From contig JAHCAL010000005.1 of NCBI GenBank assembly GCA_019634925.1, forward strand, positions 229,985-293,984: a DNA stretch of 64,000 nucleotides. The letters run 5' to 3'. Both the position numbers and the translations under genes were made by a program. This document shows positions 37,314 through 45,698 of this stretch, piece by piece. Below the pieces are notes generated by a model, which did not search any database, was not told the origin of the DNA, and saw only the letters and a list, made by a program, of their open reading frames with translations. Each line of letters begins with the position of its first letter. The stretch's first letter is position 1. Source of the stretch: Pseudomonadales bacterium (GTDB taxonomy: Bacteria; Pseudomonadota; Gammaproteobacteria; Pseudomonadales; Azotimanducaceae).

Positions 37314-37901
37314 TCACGAATCAGAGCGCTTGAGTTGCGCCAGAATGTCGAAGGGTCTGTTCCGCTGCCTGCCGGAAGCCACTTCATCTACGTCCATTTC
37401 CAAGTCCATGTCCGGGCCCAACTCCATCTCAGCGGCGTCAACGGCCGGATAGACCAGCACCGGCATGTGCGGGCAGGGATCCTCCAAGCACAACCGCTCC
37501 GGCAGGCCTAGCAGCAGTTCGTCTTCGACGATGTCTGCCACGGAGACCGTGTCGCCACCGACGGTCAGCAGGTCGGCCACACCGGGTGTCCCGGTCAGGT
37601 CGGCGCTCTCGGGCACGATACAGAGATCGAACCCGACCTCGAGTTCGCGCTCGAACCGCTCGAGGCAGCGATGGCAGAGCGCGTCCACCCGCTGCGACGC
37701 CCGGCCGCGAACCCAGCACCGACCTTCGCCGTCCCGGCGGAACTCGAGCCCCACGACGACGGGGCCACGGGCAGGCGCGATCGCGTCGAGACGGGCCAGC
37801 GAACCCGGTTGCAGACTGCGTTCGAGGCGGGCACCCTGTCGCGCGAGTACCGCGTACGGGAGCCGCTCATCGGGTGGGGTGGCCATGGCGGGCGCCATCA
37901 T
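37314..37901 (-). CDS. yceD: YceD/DUF177 family protein
   Basis: This protein of about 195 residues has the family motif 'CHRCLERFERELEV' (CxxC) and the C-terminal 'DIVEDELLLGLPERLC' and 'NRPFDILAQLKRSD', closely following E. coli YceD. YceD is linked to 23S rRNA accumulation and is always next to rpmF, as here. Three in-frame ATGs (37901, 37898, 37886) are possible and none has a clear ribosome-binding sequence; 37901 is a choice, not a proof. Confidence 0.9.
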   Translation of the reverse strand: MMAPAMATPPDERLPYAVLARQGARLERSLQPGSLARLDAIAPARGPVVVGLEFRRDGEGRCWVRGRASQRVDALCHRCLERFERELEVGFDLCIVPESADLTGTPGVADLLTVGGDTVSVADIVEDELLLGLPERLCLEDPCPHMPVLVYPAVDAAEMELGPDMDLEMDVDEVASGRQRNRPFDILAQLKRSDS

Positions 37902-38034
37902 AGGAACCGCGACCCACGCTGTAAAGCCCGAACTGCGTCCTGCCCGCACACCGGCCGGCGCGCGTAAGGGACTCTCGGTCAAGCGAAATTCCCGTCATTC
38001 CAACCAGTGCCGGACAGCGCCGGACTAAGGAAGC

Positions 38035-38643
38035 ATGGTGCAGCCCCTGATACTCGCGTCCACGTCACGCTATCGTGCCGACCTGCTCGCGAGGCTTCGG
38101 CTGCCGTTCACCAGCGTCGCGCCCGGCGTCGACGAGACCCGACGGCCCGGCGAAGATGCCGAGCACCTCGTGCGCCGCCTCGCACAGACAAAAGCCCGGG
38201 CGGTCGCCGACCACGCGCCCGCGGCCCTCGTAATCGGATCGGACCAGGTTGCGCTGCTCGGTGAACCTGATGTCGGGGAGATCCTCGGCAAGCCAGGGAC
38301 GGTCGAGCGGGCCCGCGCCCAGCTGGCCGCACTCGCCGGTCACCGCGTGACCTTCCTGACTGGGCTCTGTCTCCTCGATGCGCCCTCCGGGACGGCGCAG
38401 GTCGCGGTGGACCGGACGGTGGTGCGGTTTCGGGCCTTGAGCACCGCCGAGATAAATGACTACGTCGAACGCGAACGCCCGCTCGACTGCGCCGGATCGT
38501 TCAAGTCCGAAGGGCTCGGTATCGCGCTCTTCGAGGCGATCGAGACCGCCGATCCGAACGCCCTGATCGGCCTGCCGCTGATCGAACTGTGCCGCATGCT
38601 GCGCGCCGCCGGCGTCCCGGTGCTGGGCGGCCCGCCGGGCTGA
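38035..38643 (+). CDS. maf: Maf/YceF-type nucleoside triphosphate pyrophosphatase
   Basis: This 202-residue protein has Maf-family signatures 'LILASTSRYRADLL' and 'VIGSDQVALL' and the acidic residue pair in 'LDCAGSFKSEGLG'. The YceF subgroup hydrolyses non-canonical nucleotides such as m7GTP. As in E. coli, it lies next to yceD and rluC, here divergent from yceD across 133 bp and convergent with rluC. Confidence 0.93.
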   Translation: MVQPLILASTSRYRADLLARLRLPFTSVAPGVDETRRPGEDAEHLVRRLAQTKARAVADHAPAALVIGSDQVALLGEPDVGEILGKPGTVERARAQLAALAGHRVTFLTGLCLLDAPSGTAQVAVDRTVVRFRALSTAEINDYVERERPLDCAGSFKSEGLGIALFEAIETADPNALIGLPLIELCRMLRAAGVPVLGGPPG

Positions 38644-38668
38644 ACGCCCCGGCACCTGACGCAAGCCG

Positions 38669-39616
38669 CTACGCGCCTGCGCCGGGACCTGCTGCGAGCA
38701 GGCCCCAGGCGCGCTCGAAGTCTTCCGGCAGGGGCGCCGTGAACCGCAGGCGCGCGCCATCGTGGGCGATGACCAGTTCACTTGCATGCAGGCAGAGGCG
38801 GCGGATCCCGAACGACTCGGCGAGCGCCTGCTGGTCCTGGCTCGAGTACTTGATGTCGCCGATGACCGGATGCCCACTGGCCTGCGCATGTACGCGGATC
38901 TGGTGGGTGCGCCCTGTGTGCAGGCGTGCTTCGAGCCAGCTCGCTCCGGGCACGGTCGCGCGCACCGCGAAATCCGTGCGCGACGGCTTGCCGGTGGCGC
39001 TGACCCGGACGCGACGCTCTCCCGAGGCCAGCAGGTACTTCTCGAGCGGGAGCTGCACACTGCCGAGCCGGCGCGGCCAGTTCCCGAACACCAGTACGTC
39101 GTAGCGTTTCTTGACCGTCCGTTCGCGCAATGCCCGATGCAGCGCGAGCAGGTGGGTTCGCGACTTGGCGAACAGCAGGCAACCCGACGTATCGCGGTCG
39201 AGCCGATGTGCCAGCTGCAGATCCGTGCCGGGGCGCATGCGGCGCAGCGCTTCGATGGCGCCGAAGGACAGCCCGCTGCCGCCGTGCACCGGCAGGCCGG
39301 CTGGTTTGTTCAGCACGACGATTGCCGCGTCCTCGAACAGGATCATTTGCTCGAGGGTGTCGAGGAACCCACCGGCAATGAATGCCTCACCGGCTTCCGC
39401 GCCTGCCGTCGCGCCTGTCAGCCCCTGCAGGGGCGGAACCCGCACCCGGTCGCCGCTGACGAGTCGGTGGGTCGGACGAACCCGTCCGCCGTTGACGCGG
39501 ACCTCCCCGGTCCTGAGCATCCGGTAGATCCGGCTGCGCGGGATGCCTTTGAGCTCCCTGACCAGAAAATTGTCGATCCGCTGACCGTCATCGCCGGCGA
39601 CCACCAGTTGCTGCAC
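38669..39616 (-). CDS. rluC: 23S rRNA pseudouridine synthase RluC
   Basis: This 315-residue enzyme has an N-terminal S4 RNA-binding domain (about 1-75) and a catalytic domain with Asp in 'AHRLDRDTSGCLLFA', plus 'LHTGRTHQIRVH' and 'GDIKYSS'. It is divergent from rne, as in E. coli, which supports RluC over RluD. The start is a GTG at 39616 without a strong ribosome-binding sequence; no ATG occurs before the conserved region. It converges with maf. Confidence 0.93.
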   Translation of the reverse strand: MQQLVVAGDDGQRIDNFLVRELKGIPRSRIYRMLRTGEVRVNGGRVRPTHRLVSGDRVRVPPLQGLTGATAGAEAGEAFIAGGFLDTLEQMILFEDAAIVVLNKPAGLPVHGGSGLSFGAIEALRRMRPGTDLQLAHRLDRDTSGCLLFAKSRTHLLALHRALRERTVKKRYDVLVFGNWPRRLGSVQLPLEKYLLASGERRVRVSATGKPSRTDFAVRATVPGASWLEARLHTGRTHQIRVHAQASGHPVIGDIKYSSQDQQALAESFGIRRLCLHASELVIAHDGARLRFTAPLPEDFERAWGLLAAGPGAGA

Positions 39617-39635
39617 GCCGGTTTTTTGTTGGGGT

Positions 39636-39664
39636 TTGAAGGACTTATTAATGACTGCTACTAT
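39636..39664 (+). promoter_or_regulatory. Sigma-70-type promoter of rne
   Basis: TTGAAG (39636-39641) and TACTAT (39659-39664) are separated by 17 bp in an AT-rich patch right after the divergent rluC start. Transcription would begin near 39671. No better promoter is evident closer to rne, so the rne mRNA would have a leader of about 760 nt. Confidence 0.65.
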
Positions 39665-39670
39665 CCCGAC

Positions 39671-40434
39671 GCCGTTTCCAGAAACGCCCGCCTACAGCGG
39701 GCGATCCCTAGTGCGAACCGCCATCACCGACAGAAACACCCGGTTGCTGGCGAAGGTAGCGCAGGCGAAACAGCAAGATGTTCAAGATGGTGATGTTCGA
39801 GATGGTAATGAAGTCGGACTAAGAAGTCAGATTCAACCGTCCGATTAAACAGTGTTCGAGTCTTGCCAACGGGCAGACGAATTGCAATCAGGCAGGTGCG
39901 CGTAAGCCATACGCCACGGCTCGATCGATGGATCGGCGCCGCACATGCCAGGGAGTGAACGCGCAAGGCGGCGGTCCCGTCCGGAGCCAATCATCCGGGC
40001 CGGTTATATCCACGTCCGTCACGGCGCGCAATGAGTGCAGACAGATTCCGTCACCGGACGGCGCGGCATCGGGCGATGGGGACATCGCTCGAATGCAGGC
40101 CGGTCCGGTCGGCGCCGGTGGTCCGTCGGTCACGCTGGGTGCGCGCGCAGTGCGCCGTACGCAGGGACCGACACCAACCTGCTGAGCCTTGCCACGCTGG
40201 CGGTCACCGCGGTGCGACGATGACCTCGAACGTGGTGCAGATCCAGCCCGGAGGACACGGTCGATCGGACCGTGCGCCGCCGGTGACGCCGTGTCGGGCG
40301 CACACGCCGTGTGCCTGGCGTCATCTGTCGGGACCGTCATGCAGCGGTCGCCCTCGCCCCTTCCCACGATTGCCGTTCGGGCTCCGCTGGTGATTACCGG
40401 CCGGTTCCGACCGGCCCCGAGGGATTCACGCAAA
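39671..40434 (+). other. Long structured 5' leader of rne, no convincing gene
   Basis: These 764 bp hold no recognisable protein. Right after the expected transcription start are two adjacent hairpins (39673-39686 and 39686-39702). Just before the ribosome-binding sequence is a perfect 7-bp hairpin with a TCCG loop (40399-40416), leaving CGAGGGA 10 nt before the ATG. An imperfect repeat of 'GATGTTCAAGATGG' type occurs near 39777-39810. In E. coli the rne leader mediates feedback by RNase E; a similar role is inferred here. Confidence 0.5.
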
Positions 40435-43248
40435 ATGAAACGCATGCTGATCAATTCGACGCAACCCGAAGAGGTGCGCGTCGCGCTCGTCGATGGCCAG
40501 AAACTCTACGATCTCGATATCGAGAACCGGGGTCGTGAGCAGAAGAAGGCGAACATCTACAAGGCGCGCATCACGCGCGTCGAGCCGAGTCTCGAAGCTG
40601 CCTTCGTGGAGTTCGGTTCGGAACGGCACGGCTTCCTGCCGCTGAAGGAAATCTCCCGACAGTACTTCCGGAAGACCACCGAGGAAGGCGAAGGCCGCCT
40701 GATGATCCAGGACCTTATCTCCGAGCGCCAGGAGATCCTGGTGCAGGTCGACAAGGAGGAGCGCGGGACCAAGGGCGCCGCGCTCACCACGTTCATCAGC
40801 CTGGCCGGCCGCTACATGGTCCTGATGCCGAACAACCCGCGCGCCGGCGGCATTTCCCGCCGCATCGAAGGCGAGGAACGAGACGAACTGCGCGATGCGC
40901 TCGCCAAGCTCGAGATCCCGGCAGGCATGGGGGTGATCATCCGCACGGCGGGCGTCGGCCGCAGCGCCGAGGAACTGCAGTGGGACCTCGACTACCTGCT
41001 GCAGCTGTGGGACGCGATCCAGAAGGCCGAGGCGCAGGAGAAGGCGCCGTGCCTGCTCTACCAGGAAAACAACGTCATCATCCGCGCGATCCGTGACAAC
41101 CTGCGCAAGGACATCGGCGAGGTCCTGATCGACGGCCGGGAGGCCTTCGACGAGGCGCGTGCGTTCATAGAACAGGTGATGCCGCAGTACACGAGCCGGG
41201 TGAAGTTCTATTCGGACTCGACCCCGCTGTTCAGCCGCTACCAGATCGAGAGTCAGATCGAGACTGCGTTTCTGCACACGGTGAAGCTGCCGTCCGGTGG
41301 CAGCCTGGTCATCGACCCGACCGAAGCTCTGGTCTCGATCGACATCAACTCGGCACGCGCCACCAAGGGCGCCGACATCGAGGAAACCGCACTCAACACC
41401 AATCTCGAAGCCGCCGACGAGATCGCGCGCCAGCTGCGCCTGCGCGACGTGGGCGGACTCATCGTGATCGACTTCATCGACATGTCGAGCACCAAGAACC
41501 AGCGTGCTGTCGAAACCCGCATGCGCGAGGCGCTCGAAGCGGACCGTGCCCGGGTGCAGATCGGGCGGATCTCGCGCTTCGGTCTGCTGGAGATGTCCCG
41601 GCAACGTCTGCGGCCATCCCTCGAAGACCTGACCACCGAGGTGTGTCCGCGCTGCAGCGGTCAGGGCCGCATCCGCGACACGCGTTCGCTGGCGCTGGCC
41701 ATCCTGCGCGTCATGGAAGAGGACGCCCTCAAGGAACGCAGCTCCATGGTCCGCGCGCTGGTGCCGCTCAACATCGCCTCCTACCTGCTGAACGAGAAAC
41801 GCCAGGAGGTCGCCGAGATCGAGCGACGCACCGGGACGCATCTCGTGATCGTGCCCAACGTCAACATGGAGACGCCGCAGTATGACGTGCAGCGCATCCG
41901 TGACGACCAGCTCGGCGAGGAGAGCGCGGTGCCGAGCTTCGAGCTGACCGAGGTCGGTGCGGCGCCCGCCGAGCTCGAGTTGCCCCGTGAACTGCCACCA
42001 CCCGCGCGACAGCCCGTCGTGCAGGCCATCCGCCCCGCCATGCCGGCGCCCGCGCCACGAGCCGAGGCCGAACCTGCGGTACCGGCTGTGGTGCCTGAGA
42101 GCATGACGGCCCCTGCCCCTGCAAGACCGGCAGGGCTGCTGCGCCGCCTGACCGCGACCCTGTTCGGTACCGGACTGCCAGCCCCCGCACCAGCGGCACC
42201 GCCGGCCGCCACTGCGGCCCCGGCGCGACCCGCGCGGGCACCCGCAACCGCGGAAGGACCGGCTGCACGCTCGGGCGCCGCCCGGGATACCGGTGCACGC
42301 CGCGAAGATGGTCCGCGCCGCGAGCCTCGCGCCGATGCCGATCGCGGGCGGTCCGACGCGGACCGCGAGGGACGCGGCCGTCGGCGTCCGGCGCGGCCCC
42401 GCCCGGCGGAAGGAGCCGAATCGGGCGCGGTCGAGTCCAGTGCCACAAGCGCTGAAACCGTGCGCGAGGAATCCCGCCGCGGCCGTCGCGGCGGGCGGCG
42501 CAATGGCGAGCCGCGCCGCGACGACCAGTTGGCCGCCGAAGCAGCGGCAGCGCCCGCCGCAGAGACGCTCGACAGCGACGAAGCACCCCCCGCGGCACCG
42601 CGCCGGCGCCGTGAGAACGGGCGCGGACGTGGGCGTGACCAGCGCCCCGCCGAGTCGGCATCCGAATCGGCGGAAGTGATCGCCCTGGAAGACCGCCGGC
42701 CATCGCCCGAGGCCCTTGCCGCCAGCAAACGCCTGCCCAAGCGCGACCGCAGTGCACTGGACGACGGCGCCGGATCGCAGGCTGGACCGCGCGGCGATCG
42801 TGCACCAGCCGCCCAATCCGCGCCGGTCGCCGAGGCCGTGCCGCCCCAGACAGGCCCCGCGGCGCAGGACGTGCACATGCCGGCACCGGAAGCGGCAGCA
42901 GCGGCGCCGCCCGTAGTAGAGGAACTGCCGGCGGCAGAGGAACTGCCGGCGGCAGAGGAACTGCAGGCGGAAGAGGCGCTGGCGGCAGCGACACCGTCTG
43001 CGACAGAGCAAGAGCCGGCATCGAAGATCGCAGACGCAGCGGGCGCCCCGGCCCCGGCAGCGGCGTCACTGCCCGACGCGGCGCAGTCGGTAGCGGCGTC
43101 TCTACCCGAAGCGGCGCCGCCGGCAGCGGCGCCGGCTGCAGCGCGCCCGGCACGTGCCTACAACGACCCGCGCGAAGTACGCAGGCGGCAACGGGAGGCC
43201 GAATTGAAGGCCCAGGGCATCCTGCCGAAGTCCGGCAGTCAGTCCTGA
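40435..43248 (+). CDS. rne: Ribonuclease E
   Basis: This 937-residue endoribonuclease has an S1 domain (about 38-120) and a catalytic DNase I-like domain with Asp303 ('SIDINSA') and Asp346 ('IDFIDM'), at the same numbers as E. coli. The Zn-link Cys404 and Cys407 is in '[10 protein letters not shown]'. The C-terminal half (about 520-910) is disordered, Ala/Pro/Arg-rich, with three tandem 6-residue repeats EELPAA at 829-846. It closes with '[16 protein letters not shown]', resembling the NDPR motif of pseudomonad RNase E that helps assemble the degradosome. It overlaps murB tail to tail by 10 bp. Confidence 0.96.
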   Translation: MKRMLINSTQPEEVRVALVDGQKLYDLDIENRGREQKKANIYKARITRVEPSLEAAFVEFGSERHGFLPLKEISRQYFRKTTEEGEGRLMIQDLISERQEILVQVDKEERGTKGAALTTFISLAGRYMVLMPNNPRAGGISRRIEGEERDELRDALAKLEIPAGMGVIIRTAGVGRSAEELQWDLDYLLQLWDAIQKAEAQEKAPCLLYQENNVIIRAIRDNLRKDIGEVLIDGREAFDEARAFIEQVMPQYTSRVKFYSDSTPLFSRYQIESQIETAFLHTVKLPSGGSLVIDPTEALVSIDINSARATKGADIEETALNTNLEAADEIARQLRLRDVGGLIVIDFIDMSSTKNQRAVETRMREALEADRARVQIGRISRFGLLEMSRQRLRPSLEDLTTEVCPRCSGQGRIRDTRSLALAILRVMEEDALKERSSMVRALVPLNIASYLLNEKRQEVAEIERRTGTHLVIVPNVNMETPQYDVQRIRDDQLGEESAVPSFELTEVGAAPAELELPRELPPPARQPVVQAIRPAMPAPAPRAEAEPAVPAVVPESMTAPAPARPAGLLRRLTATLFGTGLPAPAPAAPPAATAAPARPARAPATAEGPAARSGAARDTGARREDGPRREPRADADRGRSDADREGRGRRRPARPRPAEGAESGAVESSATSAETVREESRRGRRGGRRNGEPRRDDQLAAEAAAAPAAETLDSDEAPPAAPRRRRENGRGRGRDQRPAESASESAEVIALEDRRPSPEALAASKRLPKRDRSALDDGAGSQAGPRGDRAPAAQSAPVAEAVPPQTGPAAQDVHMPAPEAAAAAPPVVEELPAAEELPAAEELQAEEALAAATPSATEQEPASKIADAAGAPAPAAASLPDAAQSVAASLPEAAPPAAAPAAARPARAYNDPREVRRRQREAELKAQGILPKSGSQS
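42919..42972 (+). repeat. 18-bp tandem repeats in rne
   Basis: Three in-frame 18-bp units (42919-42936, 42937-42954, 42955-42972). The first two are identical and the third has two changes. They encode [18 protein letters not shown] within the disordered C-terminal half of RNase E. They probably vary in number between strains. Confidence 0.85.
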
Positions 43249-44252
43249 CCGAGCACCTGGGCTTCGAACACCAGGTCCACCCCGAACCGCGCATGCACGT
43301 CGCGCCGGATCTCCTCCGCCAGTCGGAGGAGATCCGGCGCGTGCGCGCCGCCGAAATTGACCAGCACCAGCGCATGACGCGGCCAGACGCCCGCGGCACC
43401 CTGGCGCCGTCCCTTCCAGCCGCATCGATCGATGAGTTGGGCCGCGGCAAGCTTCATGTTGCCGTCCGGCGTCTCGTGCATCACCAGGCCGGGATTCGCC
43501 TGCCTCAGGCGGCGCGCCGCATCGGCCGTGACGATGGGATTCTTGAAGAAACTCCCCGCATTCCCGAACCGGCGTGGATCGGGCAATTTGCGGCGTCGAA
43601 CCCGCACCACGGCTTCGGCCACGTCCACCGGGCTTGGCGTGACCCGTCCCATCGCCACCAGTTCGGCCCGCAGTTCCGGGTAACCGGTTTCGAGCAGCGG
43701 ACGGGTCGAGAGACCGAGGGTCACATCGAGGATCACGTAGCGTCCGGGCGCCCCTGACTTGAACACGCTGTCGCGGTAGCCGAACGCGCAGGCCGTACGG
43801 TCGAACCGGCAGATCTTTCCGCTCGCGCGATCGAAGGCGCGCAGCCCGACCAACCGGTCCGCCAGTTCCACGCCGTACGCACCGATGTTCTGGATCGGCG
43901 CCGCGCCGGCCGAACCGGGAATGAGCGCCAGGTTCTCGAGCCCGCCCAATCCCTGGCCGAGCGAATAGCGGACCAGGTCGTGCCAGCGCTCGCCCGCCGC
44001 GGCAGTCAGCAGTACCCGCTCGTCCGACGCCACTTCGAGCCGCATGCCGCGCGTGCGCACCAGCAGTACGGTGCCGGGCAGCCGGGCGCGCAGCACGACG
44101 TTGCTGCCACCGCCGAGTACCGTGAGCGGCTCGTGACTGGCCATCCGGCGTAGTTGGCCGACCAGCGCCTGCTCGGTGCGCGCGACGACCAGCCGATCCG
44201 CCCGGCTCGGCAGCCCGAAGGTATTGCAGCGATCAAGGCGGTCATCCGGCAC
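43239..44252 (-). CDS. murB: UDP-N-acetylmuramate dehydrogenase
   Basis: This 337-residue FAD enzyme reduces UDP-GlcNAc-enolpyruvate to UDP-MurNAc in peptidoglycan synthesis. Visible motifs: '[11 protein letters not shown]', 'LGGGSNVVL', '[19 protein letters not shown]', the catalytic Ser in 'YRDSVFK', and '[12 protein letters not shown]'. It has the longer E. coli (type I) layout. I chose the GTG at 44252 because it puts 'CNTFG' near the N terminus and overlaps alkB by only 11 bp; an in-frame ATG at 44300 would overlap by 59 bp. Confidence 0.93.
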   Translation of the reverse strand: MPDDRLDRCNTFGLPSRADRLVVARTEQALVGQLRRMASHEPLTVLGGGSNVVLRARLPGTVLLVRTRGMRLEVASDERVLLTAAAGERWHDLVRYSLGQGLGGLENLALIPGSAGAAPIQNIGAYGVELADRLVGLRAFDRASGKICRFDRTACAFGYRDSVFKSGAPGRYVILDVTLGLSTRPLLETGYPELRAELVAMGRVTPSPVDVAEAVVRVRRRKLPDPRRFGNAGSFFKNPIVTADAARRLRQANPGLVMHETPDGNMKLAAAQLIDRCGWKGRRQGAAGVWPRHALVLVNFGGAHAPDLLRLAEEIRRDVHARFGVDLVFEAQVLGQD

Positions 44253-44841
44253 GGGACGGGATCCCGGTAACGGTGCGAAACGAGACACTGATGCGCTCAC
44301 CGACCGGGCGTCGGGTCCGGGGCAGCGCGTGCGGAAATGCAGCCGGCATCAGCAACAGCGAGCCGTGCCCGAGCTCGACCGCCACGGCGGGCAGACGTGC
44401 CGCTGGACGCATCCGGAAGCGCCGCATCGCACCCAGGCTGAGCGTCGCGACGACGGCGCCCTGCCCCGGCTCGTCGTCGGTATGCCAACCCATGCAGTCC
44501 ATGCCCGAGCGGTAGCGATTCAGCAGCGCGAGCCGGCTTGAGAACCCGCAGGTTTCTGCCAGTCGCCGGCGCAGTGGCCCGAGTTCGGGCAGCCAGCCGG
44601 AGCAAGGGTGATCGGTTCCCGCGTAGCGATAGTTGAGCCCGCGATCGCCGCACCAGGCGACCAGGCGCGGTGCCGGGATCTCGCGCCCGAAGATACGAAA
44701 CGACTCGGTGCACCAGGCCACCCGTTCCAGCAGCCGCTCGAACAGGCTGTCTGCTTCGGCGCGCGGCAGGAACTCCGGCAACAGGCGCCAGCCAGAGCCA
44801 TCCGCGCCCGCGCGATCACACGATGGTTCAGGCGCCGCCAT
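44242..44841 (-). CDS. AlkB-like 2-oxoglutarate/Fe(II) dioxygenase
   Basis: This 199-residue protein has the dioxygenase core with 'NRYRSGMDCMGWHTDDEP' (iron-binding His-x-Asp), the distal His in 'AFPHALPRTRR' and the 2-oxoglutarate Arg in 'RISVSFRTV'. It is closest in style to the ALKBH2/3-like branch that removes alkyl groups from nucleic acid bases. It occupies the place between kdsB and murB where pseudomonads carry ptpA. It overlaps kdsB by 14 bp. Confidence 0.9.
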   Translation of the reverse strand: MAAPEPSCDRAGADGSGWRLLPEFLPRAEADSLFERLLERVAWCTESFRIFGREIPAPRLVAWCGDRGLNYRYAGTDHPCSGWLPELGPLRRRLAETCGFSSRLALLNRYRSGMDCMGWHTDDEPGQGAVVATLSLGAMRRFRMRPAARLPAVAVELGHGSLLLMPAAFPHALPRTRRPVGERISVSFRTVTGIPSRAG

Positions 44842-45646
44842 CCCGACCACCCGTCCGCGCGAGGATTTCGCGCACCCGCTCGAGGTCCGCCGGCGTGTCG
44901 ACGCCGCCGGGCACCGGCTGGGACGCCTCGATGACCAGCATCGGCACGCCGTGCTCGAGCAGGCGGAGCTGCTCGAGCGCTTCGAGTCGTTCCAGCGTGC
45001 CCACCGGCCAGCCCACGAAGCGGCGCAGCGCGTGCACGCGGAATGCATAGATCCCGAGGTGCCGGTACCAGTTGCCGGCGTCGGGCAATCCGTCGGGCGC
45101 GTGCAGCGCCTGCTCACCGACCACGCCGGCCTGCGCAAATGCGTCGCGCGCATAAGGAATCGGCGCACGCGAGAAGTACAACGCGCGATCGCCCGCACCG
45201 CGCACCACTTTGACCACGTTCGGGTCGAACAGCAGTCGCGCATCCGTCAGGCGTTCGCAGACCGTCCCGACCGGAACGTCCGGCGCCGCGTGCATCGCCC
45301 TCGCGAGGGCCGCGACGACCGCCGGCGGCAGGAGCGGCTCATCGCCCTGGACGTTGATGACCAGGGTCTCCTCGGGCCAGCCGAACCGGTCGACCACCTC
45401 CATCACCCGGTCGGATCCCGACGGATGATCGGCACGGGTCATCACGACTGCATGGCCGGCAGCCTCCAGCGCAGCGGCGACACGAGCATCGTCGGTTGCG
45501 ACGACCACTTGCGCGGCGCCGGATGCGAGCGCCTGTTCGACCACCCGCACGATCATGGGCCGGTCCCCCAGCATCGCCAGCGGTTTGCCAGGCAGTCGTG
45601 TCGAGGCATACCGCGCCGGGATCACCACCTTGAAGCCATCGGTCAT
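44828..45646 (-). CDS. kdsB: 3-deoxy-manno-octulosonate cytidylyltransferase
   Basis: This 272-residue enzyme activates Kdo with CTP for attachment to lipid A. Motifs: 'VIPARYASTRLPGKPL' at the N terminus, 'MTRADHPSGSDRVMEV' and 'INVQGDEPLLPP'. The start at 45646 gives the conserved N terminus; an open frame 27 codons upstream is not conserved. The small Trm112-like gene often found between lpxK and kdsB is absent (gap of 52 bp). Confidence 0.95.
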   Translation of the reverse strand: MTDGFKVVIPARYASTRLPGKPLAMLGDRPMIVRVVEQALASGAAQVVVATDDARVAAALEAAGHAVVMTRADHPSGSDRVMEVVDRFGWPEETLVINVQGDEPLLPPAVVAALARAMHAAPDVPVGTVCERLTDARLLFDPNVVKVVRGAGDRALYFSRAPIPYARDAFAQAGVVGEQALHAPDGLPDAGNWYRHLGIYAFRVHALRRFVGWPVGTLERLEALEQLRLLEHGVPMLVIEASQPVPGGVDTPADLERVREILARTGGRDGGA

Positions 45647-45698
45647 CGCATCCTCTCCCGCGCCCACCCCGTCCCGCCCACCGCGCCGCCTCTGCCGC

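Noticed and set aside
39636..39848. Possible 70-codon protein in the rne leader
   Set aside because: Its first codons lie in the promoter, there is no ribosome-binding site or conserved feature, and the hairpins there better explain the sequence.
40426..43011. Leftward 861-codon frame opposite rne
   Set aside because: Antisense of RNase E; composition follows the codon bias of rne.
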